In this document: positions 11,028-20,607 of the stretch, piece after piece | Numbering within the stretch: position 1 is the first letter of the stretch | Layout: every line of letters starts with the position of its first letter | NCBI RefSeq assembly: GCF_004379255.2 | Contig: NC_056049.1 | Location: forward strand, 4,898,001 to 4,962,000 | Source of the DNA: Salvia splendens | Taxonomy: Eukaryota; Streptophyta; Magnoliopsida; Lamiales; Lamiaceae | Reading direction: 5' to 3' | Length of the DNA stretch: 64,000 nucleotides | Program-made: the position numbers and the translations under genes | Notes under the pieces: generated by a model | Seen by the model: only the letters and a program-made list of their open reading frames with translations | What the model was told of the DNA's origin: nothing | Databases searched by the model: none

Positions 11028-13778
11028 CTAATTCCTAGAAGAGAAAAAATAAGGTTCAGAATTATCATTGAGTAAAACATTTAAGAGGTATTCCCCTTCT
11101 GGATAAGATGGATCGATGGGATGAGCGCAGCCGGCTCCTGCTTGACATACCACTTTGATCTTCCTACCGGCCATGGATGCAGCACCCTGAAACAATGGTA
11201 CAGTAATTATATCAACTAAAGTATCAATGACCATCTTCGGTTAGTATGAAATTTATGGTGTCTGAAATATTGGAGTGCACTCAAGAGAGAATGAAATGAG
11301 ACTTGCCTGTAGAACACGCAGGAACGTCCCACTTTGGGTCATAGCACCAGAATACGAGCAGGTCATTAGAAGTCCGCCTCTTCTTGTTAATTGCATAGCC
11401 AAGGAATTTAAATTCCTATACATACCAATGCATTTTGCAATGCCTAAACAAGCACAGAATCAGATTTGAGGTATAGTGTGTGCTAACAAGGGAGAAAAGG
11501 ACACATTTCTGAATTAACATGCAACCCAATCAAGGAAGAGTACCTTTCTGCTCGGAGCTAATTTTGGTGGATCCAGAATAACTATATCCCAAGAATCACC
11601 ATTAGCTATTGCCGTCTTCATAAAGTGTGTAGCATCTTCTTTTTGAAATGATATTACTCTAGGGTCGAGGTTGTTGAGAACAACATTCTCCCGGGCAATC
11701 TCCAGAGCAGGAGAAGACGAATCCACACCTTCCAAGGGAAAAAGGAAGTATTAGACTAAGATAAAGTGATCTTTGCAAAGACGCCTTGGGCATTATCAAT
11801 GTCAGGGAATATTTTGCTTAAAGCTATTCTCAGTTATATCATTTCTTTATATATTCAAAGCTCACCTTCCTAACTTTTCCTCATTGATTCAACTAGAAAT
11901 GCCTTAACAGTTATATCCTCTTGTCATTTGCATGATTTTCGTTCACTAACTCTGGTACCTAGCCAGTCCCTATCGTTACACCTGATACTTTCTCCAAAAT
12001 CATGTTTTATGCTATTTTACAAATGGTATAATCTTATGTTTAGACTTTAGAGGAATAACAGAAGAAGCAAAAGACATGAATGTACCGGTCACACTGAGCG
12101 CACCACCACGCGCTGCATTTAAGGCAAATCCTGCAGTATAACAGCACACATCCAAGCCTTCCTCCTTCAAAATATCAATGGATGGTCTCCAGGTTATATG
12201 GTTGACATGGTTTGTTTTGCTGATACAGTCTCTTATCTGTTGATTGTACTTTTCAACCCACGCAGCCGATGAAACAACCACTGCTTCATCTCCAAAAATA
12301 TCAACAATAAGGCCGGACAACCTGCATTTTGAATGCATCAGCTTTACCAGTGGGGTGTCTCTATAGTTTTCGGCATACTGTTCTACATATTCACTTATTA
12401 TTACAATGATACCCAAAAATATCCAACTGAATACAAATCAGTGGATCATTTGATTAAAACTCTGTAACATGGAAAGGAGGACGATACTAAGCATATACCA
12501 TGAGTGCTTATAATTTGGTACCGTTACAAATTTTTATCGGGAAATGTTTGCAAAAAATGATATTCTTGGAGTGAAACAATATAACTTGAGCATTACGTCT
12601 AGAAATTTATATTCAGTCACTGATACGTGAATTCTTTTAGCTTAAGCATTGATTGGTTAAAAACACACACGATTGGAGTTACGTTGACATACTTAAGTCC
12701 TAAGGCGTTTGGGGAAAAAACAACAGGCACAACCACACACAGTGGTGGCTGATAGACGACAACGGGTTATGCGCCTAATAATTGTTCTTATTCCGCAACC
12801 TCCATAACTTTGTACTCATTTTCATAAATATGAGAAGTGATGATATCTTTATACGTTATTCATAAAATATACAACAAGTAGACAAATGACAAAAAATAGA
12901 GAAGCCATACCTATCTCCTTCGCTGTTAACAAGGCAATAAGCATTTGTCTGAGCAGAAGGAAGCCGAAGCTGCCTTCTTAACTCAACAGCCGAACTGATT
13001 CTACTCTCAAGCAATCTGTCCACGTTCAGCACACAAGATGGATCTCTGCAGCATTACCAATATTGACACCGTGAGCCTCGTTGATTAGGAAAACAAACCG
13101 AAGACTAACAAGAATCGATCAGAACAATACTTGGCTGCTTCATCTTCCAGCTGCATGAGGCGTACACAAAACATCGATACTGAGTTGTATAAACCCCAAC
13201 CGATTGGTTTCTCCGTTTCATCAGTGACGAGGACAATGTCACCTGTTGTAGGGGGCGGTCGACCAACTATCCTATCTACAGCACCGCTATATACCATAGG
13301 GCTGCCATCTTTAAACAGCTGAGTCTTCCCCTTTTTCAGCACAACCTTTGCAACGCCTATCAATTAACTCCTTTTAAACGAATGAAAAACAAGCAGTTAT
13401 TGATGAAAGGCTTACTCATACAAAGCTCAATTACTGAAATCTGTCAATTAGACATTGCAAAAACTGAAATTTCCCAAAATAGAAGGCCAACAAGTGGAGA
13501 TGTAAAACAAAAGCAATTAATCTTTTAGTGACAGAGCTGTTTTTCCACTAAATCCATCAGATTTTTTGCAATGAGACGGCAACGGAATGCAAATTGAAGA
13601 CAAACACGCACAAAAAAGCAGCTTTACAATCAGCAGCAATAGAATAGCGAGATAGAAATTGAAGAGTGAAAAAACAAAAGAACTTACCTTTGGCGTGATT
13701 GGAGGCGAATTCCTATAGGGTGGTTGTGGCGGTGGAAGCGAGAGAGAGAGTTGTTGACGTGAAGAAGCGACACCCCAT
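11028..13778 (-). pseudogene. RlmI-type rRNA methyltransferase with PUA domain, apparently broken
   Basis: Intact relatives methylate a cytosine of large-subunit rRNA with S-adenosylmethionine. Seven exons are read: 13688-13778, 13131-13356, 12911-13045, 12086-12321, 11544-11728, 11307-11443, 11028-11186. The N-terminal PUA-like domain is recognisable ([27 protein letters not shown]), as are the AdoMet region (CCYTAGFALNAARGGA) and the catalytic motif (VILDPPKLAPSR). Lesions: an in-frame TAG at 13713-13715 (codon 22); a direct jump from KEEGLD to CCYTAGF near 12150 that lacks the roughly 60 residues holding the family's conserved G(Q)KTGFY-DQR block; and a one-base loss near 11427-11432 just before GMYRNLN. 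The intron between the last two exons has a GC donor (CAG/GCAAGT). The family is certain. Loss of function is inferred, and assembly error could explain the small lesions but not the 60-residue gap. Confidence 0.8.
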
Positions 13779-14003
13779 CACCAATTTTCTAGTTTGGAAT
13801 TCTCAAAGATGATAATGGCATGTAATGCTCTGCTTCTTTATCGAAGGTTTATGATGCTGCTGCAAAATTCATTCTCCTTGTTTATCATATAAAATCCTCC
13901 TCTTTTATTTGAATTTATTGAATTGGGCCATTTTTATTAGGCCGGATTAAGGGATGATCAGTTAAGCCCAAACCAAACTTCAATTTTATTTGGATGTTTT
14001 TAA

Positions 14004-15924
14004 GAGCATCCCCATCCGTGCTCTTGCCGACGAGCACGGATGTGGGCCCAGACCGACTTTTACTCCATGCTCTTAGGCAAGAGCACAACATCCACATCCG
14101 TGCTATTCAGCAAAGACAAGCTCAAGGGTCCCACCATTCTAATATTCAATTTAAATAAAAACATTTCCACAAAATTAAAATGCATTAAAAATATCCGGAA
14201 TACTATTACAAATTACAAAAAAATTAAAAAGTACGTAATTAAAATCCTAAAAATTAAAAATTGCATAATTAAATTCATAAAATTAAAAAAACTCACTACT
14301 CGTGGCCGAATTTCGCCCAAATGTGTTTGGTTAGGTCTTTTTGTAACTCAATGTGGGCTCGGGTATCGCGCATTGTGTTCCTTGTTTCGATCCTCTCGCT
14401 CACCGTCGTATGCACACCTCGGCGTGGGAAGACCTCGCGGTTGAGCTTCCGGCTTCATCCTCGTCGTAAAAGCTAGCAGCCATCGGTCCTTCGTCAGCTA
14501 TAATCATGTTGTGCAAGATAATACACGTGTACATGATGTCGGCGATATTTTTCACGTACCACAGCCGAGACGGGGCCTTCACAATGTTGAATTGGGCTTG
14601 AAGGACCCCAAAAGCTCTTTCGACGTCTTTCCGAGCGGACTCTTGACGCTGCGCAAAAAGAACCTGTCTCGGGTCTTGCGGGTTGCTGAGCGTCTTCACG
14701 AAAGTCGACCACCTTGGGTAGATACCATCGGCGAGATAGTAACCCATGTGGTATGCATTTCCGTTGACGGTGAAGTCGATCGCCGGTGCTACACCATTCA
14801 AAACATCATTGAAGAGTGGTGAAGAATAGAGCACGTTCAAGTCGTTGTTGGATCCGGCAATACCAAAATATGCATGCCAAATCCATATGCGGTAGTCGGC
14901 GACCGCTTCAAGGATAAGTGTTGGGCCGTCGCCTTTGTGGCCGCTTAAGTGTTGCCCCCTCCAAGCAGTCGGGCAATTCTTCCACCTCCAATCCATACAG
15001 TCAATGTTTCGTGAAGACGAAGCAACAGTTGGCAATCATCGGTGGTGGGTGCCCGAATGAATTCCTCACCGAAAGCTGAACGAACGCCGTCGTAAAAAAT
15101 TTTAAGGCAAAGGATTCCAGTTGACTCATCGACATGTAAATACTCGTCGAAGAGGTCAGTCGTTTGCCCAGTAGCAAGTTGTCGGATGGAACACGTACAC
15201 TTCTGCAACGCCGAGAGACTTTGCCGACCGGTTGCATCTGTACTTGTTTGAAAGTATTCAACACGGGCGGATAATGTGTTGACAATACACATAAACAAGC
15301 GTTTTGACATGTGAAAACGGTGCCGAAAGTAATCTTCCGGAAACCGCGGCTGGTCGGAAAAATAGTCGGTAACGAGCCTTTCGTTGGCTCCCTCCCGGTC
15401 ACGAAGGATGTAGCGGCAAGTTGATCTAGTTGGTAGAGGAGGACGAGGGGCGGGGGTATTCACGGTGACATAGGCTTCATAGGCGGCACGATATTGTTCA
15501 TAGTATTCTTGTTCTTCGCGCTCCGCTTCCGCAATGAGATTGGTGAAATCCATTTGAGAGGGTTTGAGTGAGAGAGGAAGATGTAGATAAGTTGTATGAA
15601 AAAATATGAATGAAAGATGAATGGGAGATGATTGATGTGAAAAATGTATGATAAATGTGTTTATTTATAGATGATTTTGGGAATAAAAAAATCAAAAAAA
15701 TTCCAGAAAAACGGTATAAAAAAGGCCATATTTTTGGGAATCTGGATTTTTTTTTAATTTTTGGTATTATTTTTTTTAAAATGAATTTTCAACAGAAATG
15801 TCTTGGCCAATCAGAACGCGCCACCTCAGCTGCTCGCTGGCACGGACGTGCTCGATGTATCGAGCAGCGCCGCGCTGTTGGTACGGACGGACGGACGGGT
15901 GTCCACTCACAGCTGCGGATGCTC
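14004..15924 (-). mobile_element. PIF/Harbinger element carrying only a transposase
   Basis: The element is flanked by the 3-bp duplication TAA (14001-14003 and 15925-15927) and has short inverted ends (gagcatcc... / ...ggatgctc). It is 1921 bp, far shorter than typical two-gene Harbinger elements. It encodes one transposase on the minus strand and no Myb-like ORF1. A TATA-like ctataaata sits about 110 bp upstream of the transposase start (near 15664). Its terminal, leader and tail sequences match the ORF1-only element at 48786-50668. Confidence 0.88.
14400..15553 (-). pseudogene. Harbinger transposase (HARBI1/ALP1-like DDE nuclease), frameshifted
   Basis: The N-terminal part runs from 15553 (MDFTNLIAEAEREEQEYYEQ) to the conserved LQKCTCSIRQLATG and DECQLLLRLHE-type region. 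The C-terminal part in another frame carries the catalytic blocks: NIDCMDWRWKNCP (first D), HAYFGIAGSNNDLNVL (second D), ARKDVERAFGVLQAQF (E). The two halves meet near 15003. There the conserved segment of about ten residues between the LHE and IDCMDW blocks is missing and the frame changes, so a deletion of roughly 30 bp is inferred. All three catalytic acidic residues survive but no single frame covers the protein. The family excises DNA at terminal repeats and targets TTA/TAA. Confidence 0.85.
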
Positions 15925-15927
15925 TAA

Positions 15928-17525
15928 GTATGTACTCTCAGATTCTTGATGATATAAATAATTTTTTTAATATAATTAATTGTTTGTAATATCGATAGAG
16001 AATAACTGATAAGTAACCAACAAAGATTGGGTTTGTTTAAATTTTATAGTTTTTTTAAAAAATTCTCTTAAAATATGCACACATATAATGATACTTTAAG
16101 AAATACGGAGTACTACTTTGCATTTGAAATAAAACGAATTTTAATACGAAATTAGTAAAATAAGATAAAGATAAAATAATGATTGGAGTATCATTAATAA
16201 AGAAACTATTATTAAAATAAAAGTGAATGAATTTTAGAAAATAGAAATTAATAATAAAATAGACTATTTTTTGGGATGAAGTGCAATCCGTCATGCGTGC
16301 GTACTTTTTTATAATTGAATGCGTGCTCTATGCACTGGTAATTTCTTGATTTTAATCTCAATTTGGAAGATTGTAAATTTATTTTATTTTGCTAGGTAAG
16401 TGGAGTATAAGTTAGCCAGAAACGATTTTTAAAATACTAACTGGTTGTTGAATGTTGGAATTTGGTGTTTATTACTATGTCGTATCTATGGGCAAACATT
16501 TAATAGTATATCTAATAAAAATAAATTATTTGAAAGTTAACATTTGCTTCTTTTTTATTCTATCTAATACTCCCTCTGTCCCGGACTACTCGAACGTTTC
16601 CTTTTCGGCACGGAGATTAAGGAATGAGTGATAGACAAAGTCAAATATTACGGCTGTAGGTGATAATTTTTACTAAAAATGGAAAGAGTGCAAATAACTT
16701 GGGACGCCCAGAAAGAAAATAAGTGCAAGTAGTCCGGGACGGAGGGAGTATAATTAATATAGTATGATGTAAGTATCTAAGAGCAATCATTGAACTTAAG
16801 GCGAATAAGTTCAATAGGAATGAATTAAAATAATCTACGGCGGTTTAGGACTGCTTACCTACCAATTACCATATTGATAATATAATTAATATAGGCATGT
16901 TTTGGCTCCATTGCAATGCGTGCATATCATAGTACTTTTAGAAATAAATTTACACCATTGCAAATTTGCAATATCATGGTAGTACTTTAAGAAATACTAC
17001 TGCCTTACACCCTTGCAATGCGCATATTTTAAGAAAAAGAAAAAGAAAAAGAAAAGAAAAACGTAAGAAAATTATTACTACTCGCATTTTTAGCCATTGA
17101 ATTTTATTATAATATCTTTTGCGGATTTTATACATTAACATTATCTAACTATGTATCTCTGAACTTTGGTGTAATATTGTTTGAATGTTATTTTTGAACT
17201 ATTATAGACTAAAATACCCTTCAACCCATAAGGGTTGTTTTTGTCCTCCCTTATTATTGTTCAATATAATTTCTTTATTTTTTTAATTTGAAAAAAAGGA
17301 GAGGGAATAACAAAATTTTCCACCAAAAAATATCCTTAAGGACATTTTGGTAAAGAAATCCAAAAAGTATGAAAAAATCATTCAAGCAATATTATAAATC
17401 AAGCAATATTATATCAAAATTTATAGATTCGATGATATTTTTAAAGAATGGAAACTGCAAATAATATCTTAACAAAATTACAAATGTAGTCCAATGGTCG
17501 AATCAAAAAGTAATATAGAAGTCCT
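15928..17525. other. Gene-free AT-rich region
   Basis: I see no coding exon. It contains one clear Stowaway MITE (16570-16748) and short A/G-rich runs (about 17031-17065). Nothing else could be assigned. Confidence 0.5.
16570..16748. mobile_element. Stowaway MITE, short and well preserved
   Basis: The 21-bp terminal inverted repeat is nearly perfect (left ctccctctgtcccggactac, right complement gtagtccgggacggagggag). TA target duplications are at 16568-16569 and 16749-16750. Length is 179 bp with no coding capacity. Confidence 0.9.
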
Positions 17526-17528
17526 TTA

Positions 17529-17863
17529 GGGCATCCACAACATTAGTCTAAATTCTTGCCTCAACTCTCAGTCACGTTATCATTCTCATTTTCTAGGCTA
17601 TGCCTTAACTCCTACAACTCTGCACCCCATTCCACGCCTCTCTCCAGACCACAAGCATTAAAGTGCACTATTCATTATTTTCAAAGGCAAAATTGGAAAC
17701 GATGAACATACATTTAATGGAAAATTAATTTTATCATTACGAATAAAATTATAAAGAGAAAAAATATTTTTTTATAAAAAGCAATACATTAAAAATACTC
17801 CTTAATTCCCAAAAACCCCGTTTGTGGCGCGGCACTACAACCATGCCATTGTTGTGGATGCTC
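17529..17863. mobile_element. Tourist-type (Harbinger) MITE
   Basis: TTA duplications lie at 17526-17528 and 17864-17866. The inverted ends read gggcatccacaacattag and ttgttgtggatgctc. Length is 335 bp, non-coding. Directly after it, at 17872-17874, another TTA is followed by gagtgtccacaataagac. This resembles the left end of the Harbinger element at 42382 and may be a second, truncated element for which I found no right end. Confidence 0.8.
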
Positions 17864-17866
17864 TTA

Positions 17867-18332
17867 CGATCTTAGAGTGTCCACAATAAGACGGAACAAC
17901 CACGCCACAGCCACAAAAATCTTATCCGCCTAGTCAGCACAACCACAAAAACTTGTCAAGCCACGCCACAGCCACAAATTACATTACTCCATTTTTCAAT
18001 TGTTGGCATATTTTAATTGGACTAGAATAAAATTAATTGGATAAAAGTAATTAGAAAAAAATAAAAACATAATTCATTCATAAATAATTTGTCAACTAGA
18101 ATTATAAACAAAAGTAATCAACAGAAAAATTTGAGATTGAAGATTAGAATGGAAAGAAAAAAATAATATACAGAAATAAATTAAAAAAATAAAAAATAAA
18201 AAATAGGAAATGTGCTGCCGCGGCGCCCACATGCACTTGTGTATATTTTTTATTTTGATATCCAACTTTATTTTTTTTCTAAATCTAACTAATTACAAAG
18301 TTCACCTAAAGATTAATTAATTTATTCTATAT
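17867..18332. other. Gene-free AT-rich spacer left of the retrotransposon
   Basis: No exon is seen. It begins with a possible Harbinger-type end (gagtgtccacaataag at 17875) and is otherwise low-complexity A/T sequence up to the retrotransposon target site atctt at 18333-18337. Confidence 0.45.
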
Positions 18333-18337
18333 ATCTT

Positions 18338-19019
18338 TGATGGAGTACGTACTAAACAAGCCCAACAGCAGTAAAGCCCATCAGCCTAAAGCCCAAGAAA
18401 GAGTATCAGTTCGGCATGACTAAAGAGTATCAGTCCGGCATGACTAAAGAGTTCAGTTCGGCACAACCAAAGAGTTCGGCCCCAGCCTACAGCTCGGTAA
18501 AAGCCAACCAATCAAACTCTGCTCTCAGGTCGGCATCAAGCTCTACTCTCAGATCGGCAAAAGCTGCTCGGCAATAATTCAGCAGTTCGGTCTCAGTATT
18601 CGACCGAACTAGGAGATAGTGGACTCATGCAGGATTTCCACCTCCACTACACCCACGATCTATTTAGTGGTGTCAAGCAGTCATTAACTCATGCAGGATA
18701 GTGGACCCATGCAAGATCGCCACGATCTCCACGACATCCACTACCTAGTAAATGGCTGCATGCCACGATCTTGGTTCAAGGTATAAATAGAACCTAGATC
18801 AGATAGATAGGGTTAAGTTCTGTTAAGCTCTATAGAGATAAAAGTTCAAATAGCAAGTCTGTATTGTAAGCTGTAGAAAACAGATCAAGCAATACAACTC
18901 TGCCCTCTTTTCTTCCCGTGGACGTAGATTTACCTCAGTAAATCGAACCACGTAAAATCATTGTGTCGTGATCTGCATTTTCCAGCATTCATCACCATCA
19001 GAAATTCGCGGATTCATCA
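18338..19019 (+). repeat. 5' LTR (682 bp)
   Basis: It starts tgatggagtacg and ends ggattcatca (TG...CA with TGATG/CATCA ends). Reading base by base I found no difference from the 3' LTR. A TATA box (tataaata) lies at 18782-18789, so transcription of the element probably starts 25-35 bp further on. Confidence 0.95.
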
Positions 19020-19020
19020 C

Positions 19021-19038
19021 TGGCGCCGTCTGTGGGAA
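19021..19038 (+). other. Primer-binding site
   Basis: The sequence tggcgccgtctgtgggaa follows the 5' LTR after one base. The first nine bases (TGGCGCCGT) complement the 3' end of plant tRNA-Asp; the rest does not match well, so the tRNA is tentative. Confidence 0.65.
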
Positions 19039-19095
19039 ACAGAGAACCAAATTTGTGATAAAGCGAATTTTTGACCCTTTTTCCACCCCAAAAAA

Positions 19096-20607
19096 ATGCA
19101 TACCAGATCACATACTACCCGTAATACCGTTCGTGAAAACCATGGGGAAGCTAGTCCAGCTCGCAGGTCTGAAAAACGGCCTCGGGAGACATCTACCTCC
19201 GGTTCTCACGAAGAAGGAACAAGCCACTCCAGGAGAGACCGCACCGAGTCTTCCCAGCAGCCCGATTTAAATGAAGCTGTCAAGCTGTTCTTGGCCGAAA
19301 AGCAGGAGGAGTTCTTAACCTTCCTGCAGAAGAGCCAACAGCCGGAGAAGACAACGGCGGATTCTCCCTCCTCATCCAGACATGAAAGTCACTACCGCAG
19401 TAGTGACGTGTCTTCCAGGAGAAAGAATCCTCAACCCAGACATGTTCCTGTTCCTCCTCGGTACCGGAACCACAGGAGAACTCCATCTCCTTCGTACCGA
19501 AGAGATGTCGGTTTCACCATGTACGGAGCATTAAAGACTCCGTTCTCGGACGATATCACCCGAACTCCTTTGCCACGGAACTACCGAACTCCGTCAATGA
19601 CTTATGACGGGTTGGTGGATCCTCATGACTTCCTGGGACGCTATCAGTATAACATGGCGAACCAGGGTCTCAATGAGGTCCATATGTGCAAGCTGTTCCC
19701 CGAGCTGCTTATCGGGAACGCGAGAAGGTGGTTCGATAGCCTCCCCCAAGGCAGCATTAGATCTTACCGAGATCTAATGGATGCTTTCCACAGGAGGTTT
19801 TTTCAGAGAGCGGAAGCCCGAATCACTTCGGCTCAGCTGCTTTCTATACGTCAAGGTCGCGACGAAAAGATCAGCGACTTTTTGACGAGATTCCACAAGG
19901 AATGCCTACAAGTAGATGATCTCAATGATCTACTTGTCATTTCAGCATTCCAAAATGGAATCCTGCCCGGAGCTCTCTACAGAAAGCTCGTGGAATGCAG
20001 TCCGCAAACAGCTCAAGAGATGTGGGACATTGCGGACCAGTTCTCCCGTGCCGATGAGGCAGACCGTCGAAAACGGTCTTTAGACAGCTCATCTAGAGGA
20101 GACGAAAAGAAGCCCGATCATAGCGATCAGAGGTTTCCTCGCCGAACTCCTTTTGAAAGAATTCAAAGAGCACCGGTACAAGGCAGATTGGGGCCACGTC
20201 TCAATCCTGAGAAGCCGCCCGCTCAGTTCGTACCCTTAAACAAGTCAAGAGCGGAAATTTTCGAACTACATTCCGATATGTTCGAAAAACCAAGACGGAT
20301 GACGAAATCGGCCGCACGCCGACCTCAGGATCAATATTGCTCCTTCCATCAAGACTACGGTCACGATACCGAGGAGTGCCGACATTTGGCTGCAGGTATT
20401 GATGCCCTTGTGAAAGCAGGGACGTTAAAAAAATACCAAAGCAAGCAGCCGAAAAGGAACAAAAAGCAGGGAGGTGCGAACTGCGCTCCTCAGGATCCGA
20501 AAAGGCAACGGGATCCCGAAGACGATAACGAGCCGCAATATGATGGAGTAATCCTAACTATTGACGCTCTCCCTGCCGAGAAGACTAAATCGTCTCTGAA
20601 GTCATAG
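19096..20607 (+). CDS. Retrotransposon Gag polyprotein (Tat type)
   Basis: One open frame of 503 aa. The charged, disordered N-terminus includes a predicted helical segment (LNEAVKLFLAEKQEEFLTFL). A retrotransposon Gag core follows at about residues 170-310 (motifs FPELLIGNARRWFDSLP and FHRRFFQRAEARI). Near residue 415 there is a variant zinc knuckle, CSFHQDYGHDTEEC, with His in place of the usual second Cys (C-x2-H-x4-H-x4-C). The frame ends at a TAG (20605-20607) just past what I infer to be the deletion junction, so the last residues may not be native. It packages element RNA in virus-like particles. The start is the first ATG after the primer-binding site that opens this frame. Confidence 0.88.
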   Translation: MHTRSHTTRNTVRENHGEASPARRSEKRPRETSTSGSHEEGTSHSRRDRTESSQQPDLNEAVKLFLAEKQEEFLTFLQKSQQPEKTTADSPSSSRHESHYRSSDVSSRRKNPQPRHVPVPPRYRNHRRTPSPSYRRDVGFTMYGALKTPFSDDITRTPLPRNYRTPSMTYDGLVDPHDFLGRYQYNMANQGLNEVHMCKLFPELLIGNARRWFDSLPQGSIRSYRDLMDAFHRRFFQRAEARITSAQLLSIRQGRDEKISDFLTRFHKECLQVDDLNDLLVISAFQNGILPGALYRKLVECSPQTAQEMWDIADQFSRADEADRRKRSLDSSSRGDEKKPDHSDQRFPRRTPFERIQRAPVQGRLGPRLNPEKPPAQFVPLNKSRAEIFELHSDMFEKPRRMTKSAARRPQDQYCSFHQDYGHDTEECRHLAAGIDALVKAGTLKKYQSKQPKRNKKQGGANCAPQDPKRQRDPEDDNEPQYDGVILTIDALPAEKTKSSLKS

